Below, piece after piece: positions 35,146 to 40,734 of a stretch of DNA of 40,734 nucleotides; within the stretch, counting starts at the first letter, position 1, and every line of letters begins with the position of its first letter. The DNA comes from CAYVTD01 sp964454445. GTDB taxonomy: Bacteria; Bacteroidota; Ignavibacteria; Kapaibacteriales; UBA2268. The notes below the pieces were generated by a model. The model was not told the origin of the DNA and made no database searches. It saw only the letters and a program-made list of their open reading frames with translations. A program made the translations under genes and the position numbers. The DNA is taken from the NCBI GenBank assembly GCA_964454445.1, contig CAYVTD010000029.1:1-40734 (forward strand). Direction: 5' to 3'.

Positions 35146-35778
35146 CTAAGGTCTTTTCAAATTAATAATACTATGGCATAAGGTGGCTTCGCGGCTTTCA
35201 TTTGTTGCAATTATTGCCGCTCCTCCGTTTTGAATATGTTCCGCAATTTGCTTTTCAATTATTTTAATTCCGGTTTTGTCAAGATTAGTCGAAGGCTCGT
35301 CGAGAAGTAATATCTTTGGCGAATGCATTAAACAAATAATAAATTGCAATCTCTGCTTCATACCTGATGAAAATGTCCTGACTGGCTGTATCCGATGCCT
35401 GAAAATATCGAAAATTTTCAATAATTCTATTGTTTTTTGCTTGTCATATTCTGTGCAGCGCAGCTTGGAAACCACATCGACAAGCTCAATTGCATTAAAT
35501 TCGTCATAAAGTTTCAGATAAGGACTTACGAAACCAAAAGAGTTACGATAGTTGCTATTCTTTTGTGATTGATTTTCGGTTTTCAACTCAATAGAGCCAC
35601 TTGAAAGTTCGGTAATGCCTGCTATCATCTTTAAAAGAGTTGATTTTCCGGAGCCATTATCTCCGCAAATACCGAGAATTTCCCCATTTTTAATTGAAAA
35701 TGATACAGGAACAAAAACCTTGTTATTTTCGCTGTATGATTTGGAAATATCGACAGCCTGCAATAAAAAACCGTTCAT
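35146..35778 (-). CDS. ABC transporter ATP-binding protein (CcmA-like size)
   Basis: 210 residues, one nucleotide-binding domain. Walker A GDNGSGKST (about 39-47), signature FSSGMKQR, Walker B KILLLDEPSTN, and the D-loop LD just after. The size and FVSPYLKLYDEF region recall heme-exporter CcmA and other short export ATPases. The H-loop position reads IIATNESRE, with Asn instead of the usual His, which may affect hydrolysis. There is no permease gene on either side. It starts 12 nt after the T9SS metalloprotease stop on the same strand, so the two look like one operon. Substrate unknown. Confidence 0.87.
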   Translation of the reverse strand: MNGFLLQAVDISKSYSENNKVFVPVSFSIKNGEILGICGDNGSGKSTLLKMIAGITELSSGSIELKTENQSQKNSNYRNSFGFVSPYLKLYDEFNAIELVDVVSKLRCTEYDKQKTIELLKIFDIFRHRIQPVRTFSSGMKQRLQFIICLMHSPKILLLDEPSTNLDKTGIKIIEKQIAEHIQNGGAAIIATNESREATLCHSIINLKRP

Positions 35779-35790
35779 ATTTGTCCATCG

Positions 35791-37491
35791 TTATTTTATT
35801 ACGAATTTGCCGACTTTTTCTTCGTTTTTATATGTAACTTTATAGATGTATATACCTTGTGAAAGATTTTTCGGGAGATCTGTACATCTGACAACGCGCC
35901 GTCCTGCTACCTCTTCAACTCTATGTTTCTCACTCGAGTAAACAGAATTCATTTCGGTGTTGAAAATCGATACAATTAGCTCCTGACCAAAACCAACTCG
36001 ACAAGGCACTGGTAGGAATAATTCGTTTTGTTCCTTAATATTAAAAGGATTAGGAAAAGCATAATCAATGCAATTAGTTGGACTGCCAGGATGAATGAAC
36101 AGTTCAAAATGTATTTTATTCGGGTCTGCTTCAGTTTTTAAATAATAATCAATGCCGTCGATTTTTTCAGAATTAGATATATTGTCGTTTAGCACAGCTA
36201 TCAAATAATCAGAGGATTGTTGATAGTTTTTTATGGCTGCATCAATATCAGAATTACTTATTATTACATCAAGGGTATCTTCGGTGTCGCTAAAAGTCTT
36301 TCCTGGCATTAACATTCGTAAAGCCCTAAGCTCGAAAGATTGCAAAATACCATTTTGAATGATTGATGGAGGTGTGAAAACTAATTCGTTGTAGAAAGTC
36401 ATTTCTGGGAGCTCTTTCGAATGAATGAGATATTTGCCTTCGACGCTTCTTTTTCCTGTATAGTAGAGCCATCGCGAAAATTCCCGCCATTCTCGAACCA
36501 AGCCATTGCTACCAAGCTCCTTAAAGGCACTATCCATAGCAACATAACCATTAATACCCTTACCAATCAGTTGCCATGTCCGCAACAAAAACTTATCGCC
36601 ATATTGCACATAAGCATATTCAGCAAAAATCGAAAGGGGGTAACCATTGATAGCATCGCTGCCATCGCCAAAGTTATAATGTGAGGGGTACTTAAGGAAA
36701 TGAGAATGAAATTGAAGGAAATCGTAAGCCTTCGGAATAACGCGATATTCCATCCAAGTGCTTGTTAGTTCGTGCAACAAACTAACCGAGAGGCTGTAAG
36801 CGAACTGAACAGCATGGTGATATTCGTGAGCTGCAGTAAATCTTACGGCGTTTATCCCGGTTTCTAAATATGTCGGGCGCTTTTTTGAGTTAAAATATGA
36901 TGAATCAGTTGGGCTAAAGTCGTTGTCGATAACAGTGAATGCTCTATACATTTCCCCGCCTTCAGCCGAAACCACTTTGTCTTCGAGAACAGCATAGCCA
37001 TAGTAACCTTCTTTGCCGATGTCCATCAAATAAACATCGAAAAGATCTTTGCCTCCACCTATTGTATCATCGACGAGAGGCAATTTGTAGCCGATCTGTT
37101 CATTAAATACTTTTTTTGCATATTCAAAATAGAAAGCAACGGAATCCACGTAATCAGGCACTCCATTTTGATTTTTATCTGCGGTTGGAACGGCATTTTC
37201 TCCTTCTGTACTATAATGAATCATAAACCCATCAGAAGCAAAGGAGTAAGGAAGATAGGGCCTGTTCGATGCATCAAGTCCGGTAAGACGCCGCATTATT
37301 TCATATTTTTTCTCGTTTGGGATAAATGAACTCAATCGGACAGGAGCATCGGCGCTATCTTGGTTATTCTTTAAAATCTCATCTTGAGGATTTTTTCTGG
37401 TCTTATCTTGCCCGTTTTTGCTATAAACGCAAAAAGGCACTACAAGTGCCAATACCAAAATAAAAAAAAAGCAAATTCTTATATTATTCAT
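35791..37491 (-). CDS. T9SS-secreted putative zinc metalloprotease
   Basis: 566 residues. Signal peptide 1-about 24 (ends CVYSK). Residues about 85-250 match the MXAN_6640-type putative metalloproteases: DKNQNGVPDYVD at 105-116, a Ca-binding-like repeat, and the zinc motif HEYHH at 222-226 in AAHEYHHAVQFAY. ELTSTWMEYRV follows at 241-251, where Glu is the likely third zinc ligand. Residues about 480-566 include a type A T9SS sorting domain (KNLSQGIYIYKVTY, ending KVGKFVIK). It should be a surface or secreted protease. It starts one base after the stop of the Fn3-like gene, so translation is coupled; the ABC ATPase follows 12 nt after its own stop. Confidence 0.88.
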   Translation of the reverse strand: MNNIRICFFFILVLALVVPFCVYSKNGQDKTRKNPQDEILKNNQDSADAPVRLSSFIPNEKKYEIMRRLTGLDASNRPYLPYSFASDGFMIHYSTEGENAVPTADKNQNGVPDYVDSVAFYFEYAKKVFNEQIGYKLPLVDDTIGGGKDLFDVYLMDIGKEGYYGYAVLEDKVVSAEGGEMYRAFTVIDNDFSPTDSSYFNSKKRPTYLETGINAVRFTAAHEYHHAVQFAYSLSVSLLHELTSTWMEYRVIPKAYDFLQFHSHFLKYPSHYNFGDGSDAINGYPLSIFAEYAYVQYGDKFLLRTWQLIGKGINGYVAMDSAFKELGSNGLVREWREFSRWLYYTGKRSVEGKYLIHSKELPEMTFYNELVFTPPSIIQNGILQSFELRALRMLMPGKTFSDTEDTLDVIISNSDIDAAIKNYQQSSDYLIAVLNDNISNSEKIDGIDYYLKTEADPNKIHFELFIHPGSPTNCIDYAFPNPFNIKEQNELFLPVPCRVGFGQELIVSIFNTEMNSVYSSEKHRVEEVAGRRVVRCTDLPKNLSQGIYIYKVTYKNEEKVGKFVIK

Positions 37492-37492
37492 T

Positions 37493-37921
37493 TTATCTAA
37501 ACATCTGTTTTATCATACCCCAAGTGCGGCGAATACTATTGATAGTGTGTGTTACATTTACCGTATCACTATAAGCTGATGATGAGTCTTTGTAGATAAC
37601 TTTGATTCTGTAAGTGAAGTTAGTTTTTTGAGAAATATCGCTTTTTTCAGAATCTTTTCTCATATATGCTTCTTCATCGATATACTTTCTTGCTTTACCA
37701 CTTCCGTCGGCGTTGATTGTTTCTATTAACACAAAATTCGGATTGCTTTCAGAACAGCGTTCTATCTCAAAACGGCTAATTGTTGATTCTTCGCTCGAAC
37801 GCCATTCCAAAGTGATTGCTTTTCCATCGGATATAGCTGTGAAATAATCAAGCACTTTAGTATGCGCTTGAGCTGTTGCGGCTACAATAACCACAATTAT
37901 TATGAATATTCTAAGTTTCAT
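37493..37921 (-). CDS. Small secreted Fn3-like protein
   Basis: 142 residues. Signal peptide 1-about 19 (MKLRIFIIIVVIVAATAQAH). The rest is one Fn3-like module of the type found just before T9SS tails: AISDGKAITLEWRSSEEST, ISRFEIERCSESNPNFVLIE, TNFTYRIKVIYKDSSSAYSD. There is no sorting domain, so it stays periplasmic or leaves another way. It could be a partner or chaperone for the metalloprotease encoded one base downstream. A complete -33/-7 promoter ends only 5 nt before its ATG. Confidence 0.8.
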   Translation of the reverse strand: MKLRIFIIIVVIVAATAQAHTKVLDYFTAISDGKAITLEWRSSEESTISRFEIERCSESNPNFVLIETINADGSGKARKYIDEEAYMRKDSEKSDISQKTNFTYRIKVIYKDSSSAYSDTVNVTHTINSIRRTWGMIKQMFR

Positions 37922-37926
37922 ATATG

Positions 37927-37958
37927 CAAATCTAAATTAAAAACAGATATAAAACAAA
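37927..37958 (-). promoter_or_regulatory. Predicted promoter of the Fn3-metalloprotease-ABC operon
   Basis: On the - strand TTTG (37955-37958), 20 nt, TAGATTTG (37927-37934): both elements match exactly. The ATG begins at 37921, so the mRNA would be leaderless or nearly so. Confidence 0.65.
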
Positions 37959-38131
37959 TTAAATATTGTGTAAATATTAATTTTCAATTATAATCAATAT
38001 TTTTTAATCAAGCAATTTTAGAGCCAAAGGATTCTGGAATAATGAAAAAACCAAATCTTTTAGAATGACGCAATGAATTACAGTATATTTTCAGTTTTTA
38101 TTTATATTCAAATATCCGGTAAAAAGCAGAA

Positions 38132-39388
38132 TCAGACCACTCTTTTGCCATTTATAAATGTTTGTTCGATATGGTTAATGCCAAAATGGTAGAAGATATC
38201 GGTGTAGCTATCGCAATTTGATATTGTAAAATTAGCCAATTTACCAACTTCGAGAGAGCCCATAATGTCTGACTGCTCTATTGCCGTAGCGCCGTTTATT
38301 GTAGAGGCAGAAATTGCTTCTTCTACAGTCATTTTCATATTAATAACTGCCAGCGAAAGAATCGTTTGCATATTTTCGGTAAAAGACGAACCTGGATTGC
38401 AATCAGTTGATAATGCAACAGTCAAGCCCTTGTCGATCATTTTCCTTGCATTGGCATAAGGCATGCGAATGAAATAAGCCGTACCGGGCAAAAGAGTTGC
38501 CACAGTGCCGCTGGCTTTCATCGCATCCATGCTCGAATCAGATGCAAATAGCAAATGGTCGGCGGAAATAGCCCCAAGAGAAGCCGCCAAAGCAGCAGAG
38601 CCGGTATCTGCCATCTCGTCGCAATGCACCTTGGGCTTTAAACCAAGTTCTATTCCTTTTTCTAAAATTTTCTTTCCTTCAGACAGAGTATAATACCCTT
38701 CGTCGATAAAAACATCATTATATTTGGCAAGTCGCCTCCCGGCAACAGCCGGGAGCATCTCCTTGCAAATAATATCAATGTATTTTTTTCTGTCGTTTTT
38801 GTACTCTGGAGGTATATCGTGGGCGCCTAAAAATGTTGGAGTGATATGCAAAGATAGTTCGTTTTGTAATAGTTTAATCGCCTCAAGTTGCTTAAGTTCG
38901 CTTTCTAATGTCAGCCCGTAACCGCTTTTTATTTCGATAGCAGTCGTGCCGTGTTTCATAGCAGAAATGGCAAGCTTTCTCCCATTTTCAGCAAGCTCTT
39001 CAACAGTAGCAGCCCGAGTTGCCTTCATAGTTTTTAAAATGCCGCCGCCTTCTTTGGCTATCTGCTGGTAAGTTACGCCTCTTAGGCGCCTTGCAAACTC
39101 TTCAGAGCGATTTCCTGCGAAAACAAGATGGGTATGCGAATCGACGAAGCCCGGGAGGACAGTTTTCCCCCGGGCGTCGATTGTTTCCTCAATTTTTATA
39201 TATAGTTTTTCTTCGATATTTTCTTTGTTAAACTCTTCGCTTGTGCCGAGCCAAAGAATCTTATTATCAAAAAGCATTACGCCGTTTTTTATCTCGCCAA
39301 TATCCTGCATCTCAGCACCTTGCCTTCGCAAAGCACCCTTGGCATTAACTGTTACAAGCGAACTGATATTTTTTATTAGTGTAGCCAT
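38132..39388 (-). CDS. hutI: Imidazolonepropionase
   Basis: 418 residues, normal length. It opens the ring of 4-imidazolone-5-propanoate, the third step of histidine breakdown, in the cytoplasm. Amidohydrolase fold: metal His85 and His87 in DSHTHLVFAG with Arg94 following, His255 in KVHCDEM, His278 in SADHLLF and Asp329 in STDCNPGSS. It lacks the other hut genes nearby. The preceding gene on this strand is a C39-like lipoprotein 24 nt upstream, so the two may be co-transcribed. The gene looks more GC-rich than its neighbours and contains two long GC-rich hairpins (38736-38755 and 39143-39180). Confidence 0.97.
   Translation of the reverse strand: MATLIKNISSLVTVNAKGALRRQGAEMQDIGEIKNGVMLFDNKILWLGTSEEFNKENIEEKLYIKIEETIDARGKTVLPGFVDSHTHLVFAGNRSEEFARRLRGVTYQQIAKEGGGILKTMKATRAATVEELAENGRKLAISAMKHGTTAIEIKSGYGLTLESELKQLEAIKLLQNELSLHITPTFLGAHDIPPEYKNDRKKYIDIICKEMLPAVAGRRLAKYNDVFIDEGYYTLSEGKKILEKGIELGLKPKVHCDEMADTGSAALAASLGAISADHLLFASDSSMDAMKASGTVATLLPGTAYFIRMPYANARKMIDKGLTVALSTDCNPGSSFTENMQTILSLAVINMKMTVEEAISASTINGATAIEQSDIMGSLEVGKLANFTISNCDSYTDIFYHFGINHIEQTFINGKRVV
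38736..38755. repeat. Perfect 8-bp GC-rich inverted repeat inside hutI
   Basis: CTCCCGGC, loop AACA, GCCGGGAG. Encodes part of the LPAVAGRR stretch on the - strand. A second imperfect hairpin with 7 perfect core pairs (GCCCGGG 39150-39156, CCCGGGC 39170-39176, plus outer CGAC/GTCG) lies at 39143-39180. Confidence 0.7.
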
Positions 39389-39412
39389 AATATAAAAGAA
39401 ATCCTATTTGAA

Positions 39413-40066
39413 TTAAGCCTTTGGATTAGCATCGATGTAAATCCTGCTCATATACTTGCCGAAGAGCCGTGCATCGTACCACATATAATAAAACCGCTGA
39501 GCATTGAACCAGTCAAAACCATCAGGATCATCGTCGTGCCTGTCGTAAGGATCGGCGAAAATTATTACATCATCATCAAGGATATCTGTATTTCTTGTGT
39601 CATATCCAACGACAACAACCCAATGTCCCCCCCAGTCACTCCACTCCACCAAAGTAGGTTTTTTATTAGAAAGGTTCTCTCTCAACATTTCGAGAGTTCC
39701 ATTTTCGCTCCATTCAGCATTAAAACCGTTTTTATTGAGCCAATCGGTCATTTGCTCGGGGCGAGTGCCATTTGTTGTACTTGTTCCCATTTCGTTTGCG
39801 ATTTGCATTTCGTTGCCATTTTTGCCATAGTAATTCAATAATGTAACAACACTTGCAGGTCCGCAGCTATACTCTGTTGTTTGTTGATAAGAAACGACAT
39901 TGAGCAAAGTCAACCCTAAAGAATTTGAAGCACATTTGTTTAGCGATTTTACGTAATATTCTTTCTTGTCAGGGCAGGCGTCATTGTTACATGTTTTCTC
40001 TTCAGAACATGCTAAAAGAATTATAAAACATATAAATAATACAAAAGAAAGAATTATGATTTTCAT
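39413..40066 (-). CDS. C39-like peptidase lipoprotein
   Basis: 217 residues from the ATG at 40064-40066, which gives a lipoprotein signal ending ILLAC (Cys20). An ATG 16 codons earlier would bury it. Residues about 55-215 are a papain-like C39 fold: QQTTEYSCGPASVVTLLNYY with nucleophile Cys68, GGHWVVVVGYD with His148 and FADPYD with Asp172. C39 domains usually cleave leader peptides at Gly-Gly in ABC bacteriocin exporters; free-standing ones have varied or unknown substrates. Here the catalytic set is attached to a lipid anchor and there is no ABC domain. A Cys-rich stretch (CNNDACPDKKEYY, plus Cys45) follows the anchor and may form disulfides. It precedes hutI by 24 nt. Confidence 0.83.
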   Translation of the reverse strand: MKIIILSFVLFICFIILLACSEEKTCNNDACPDKKEYYVKSLNKCASNSLGLTLLNVVSYQQTTEYSCGPASVVTLLNYYGKNGNEMQIANEMGTSTTNGTRPEQMTDWLNKNGFNAEWSENGTLEMLRENLSNKKPTLVEWSDWGGHWVVVVGYDTRNTDILDDDVIIFADPYDRHDDDPDGFDWFNAQRFYYMWYDARLFGKYMSRIYIDANPKA

Positions 40067-40126
40067 AGATGCTACCCCAGTGTTTCGAAATTCTTTTGTC
40101 TTAAAATTTTGCAAATACTATATTAT

Positions 40127-40734
40127 TTATAGCTTATCCGCTATTGCCTTAGCCATATCGAGAGTAGTGGCTGCGCCGCCCATATCGTAAGTTTTCACTT
40201 TTCCTTCTTTAACCACAGCGGCAACAGCGGCTTCTATACGGTCTGCCATCTCAGTCTCGCCGAGCCAGTCGAGCATCATTTTTGCAGCAAGGATTGTTGC
40301 TATCGGATTTACCTTATATTGCCCATAATATTTCGGAGCCGAGCCGTGAGTCGGTTCAAAAACTCCAAGCTCTTCACCAATATTGCCTGAACAACCAAAG
40401 CCCAATCCGCCAACCATCTGCGCACATAAATCCGAAATGATATCGCCATATAAATTCGGAGCTACTAATACTTCATAGTTTTTCGGGTTTTTCAATAGCC
40501 ACATTGTCATTGCGTCGATGTTGGCATCATCGAGTTGGATGCCGGGAAATTCTTTTGCAATTTCCTTGGCAGTTTCAAAAAACAGTCCATCAGTGGCACG
40601 AACCACGTTAGCTTTGTGTACAACAGTTACTTTTTTGCGATTGAAATCGCGGGCATATTCGAACGCTGCTCTGATGATTCTTTCGGAGCCTTTTGCTGTG
40701 TTTATTTTGCAGGAAATGGCATATTCGCTGGGCT
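40127..40734 (-). CDS. Isocitrate/isopropylmalate dehydrogenase family, 3' part (cut by window edge)
   Basis: About 202 codons visible; the N-terminal part lies beyond 40734. An apparent start at 40606 (GTG, Val) is internal, since the frame continues to the edge with GSERIIRAAFEYARD and KKVTVVHKANVV. The motifs APNLYGDIISDLCAQMVGGL and FEPTHGSAPKYYGQYKVNP are those of NAD-dependent decarboxylating dehydrogenases. The Tyr-containing LVAPNLYGD form and absence of leu genes favour isocitrate dehydrogenase over LeuB, with moderate certainty. It converts isocitrate to 2-oxoglutarate in the TCA cycle. Confidence 0.88.
   Translation of the reverse strand, partial: PSEYAISCKINTAKGSERIIRAAFEYARDFNRKKVTVVHKANVVRATDGLFFETAKEIAKEFPGIQLDDANIDAMTMWLLKNPKNYEVLVAPNLYGDIISDLCAQMVGGLGFGCSGNIGEELGVFEPTHGSAPKYYGQYKVNPIATILAAKMMLDWLGETEMADRIEAAVAAVVKEGKVKTYDMGGAATTLDMAKAIADKL

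Noticed and set aside
37960..38131. Possible repeat or insertion-sequence remnant between hutI and the Fn3 operon
   Set aside because: AT-rich sequence with no inverted ends, no coding frame and no second copy in the window.
40127..40606. A complete 159-residue dehydrogenase starting at 40606
   Set aside because: The codon is GTG for an internal Val; the same frame with family motifs continues to the window edge, so the gene is simply cut by the window.
1..40734. CRISPR array, prophage or defence island
   Set aside because: No regularly spaced repeats, nuclease, integrase, transposase or toxin-antitoxin genes were found; the genes are mostly envelope and central metabolism.

Overview
The window is a stretch of ordinary chromosome from an AT-rich, Gram-negative, probably non-motile member of the Bacteroidota/Chlorobiota/Ignavibacteriota/'Kapabacteria' group. 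This placement is inferred from several signs. Four or so proteins belong to or depend on the type IX secretion system (T9SS), with C-terminal type A sorting domains ending in ...KFIVSR, ...RQLRIVR and ...KVGKFVIK. There is a PorV/PorQ-type outer-membrane protein. Bacteroidetes-style promoters (T-rich -33, about 20 nt, TAnnTTTG) precede many genes. There are FCB-type lipoproteins and a WG-repeat protein. I see no tRNA, rRNA, CRISPR array, insertion sequence, phage gene or integration site. No gap between genes exceeds 300 bases; the longest are 15405-15668 (about 264), 1-245 and 20451-20679.

Layout. 1-245: an intrinsic terminator of an upstream unit, then AT-rich leader. 246-1865: a tiny T9SS-sorted protein and a PorV/PorQ-like barrel. 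1862-3823 (-): ComEC DNA-uptake channel, divergent from glmS (3914-5764). 5898-9296: Wzz-like chain-length protein, O-antigen ligase/polymerase-like protein and a YIP1-family membrane protein. 9298-10595 (-): a stand-alone nuoC followed by dapB. 10763-12148: MscS channel, facing a secreted SppA-type peptidase with an N-terminal barrel-like region (12158-14599, -) and an AlkD-like DNA glycosylase (-). 15669-18907: tight operon of pirin, Ig-like lipoprotein and PPP-type phosphatase, followed by a GT39-like membrane glycosyltransferase. 20680-26448: a 1922-residue T9SS surface protein with beta-helix, closed by a strong terminator. 26657-27739: WG-repeat protein. 27780-28625 (-): uppP. 28843-32236: TPR protein plus TonB-receptor-like barrel. 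32246-33868 (-): methyltransferase with a damaged or unusual 5' end, and a SPOR-domain protein. 34035-35117: murG. 35146-37921 (-): an operon of small Fn3-like protein, T9SS metalloprotease and ABC ATPase. 38132-40066 (-): imidazolonepropionase and a C39-like lipoprotein peptidase. 40127-40734 (-): 3' part of an isocitrate/isopropylmalate dehydrogenase family gene.

How the genes work together. The dominant theme is the cell envelope: peptidoglycan and undecaprenyl metabolism (glmS, dapB, murG, uppP, SPOR protein), surface polysaccharide (Wzz, Wzy/WaaL-like, GT39), T9SS cargo and a PorV/PorQ shuttle, outer-membrane barrels, and surface lipoproteins. Metabolism is represented by single genes detached from their usual operons (nuoC, hutI, icd-like).

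The most unusual items are the barrel-like/SppA fusion, the 'almost cargo-free' T9SS protein next to PorV/PorQ, the metalloprotease-ABC ATPase operon without a permease, an in-frame stop in front of the methyltransferase, and a perfect 11-bp hairpin inside the end of mscS. I did not find a clear-cut new defence or mobile system; most of the window looks like conserved chromosomal backbone.
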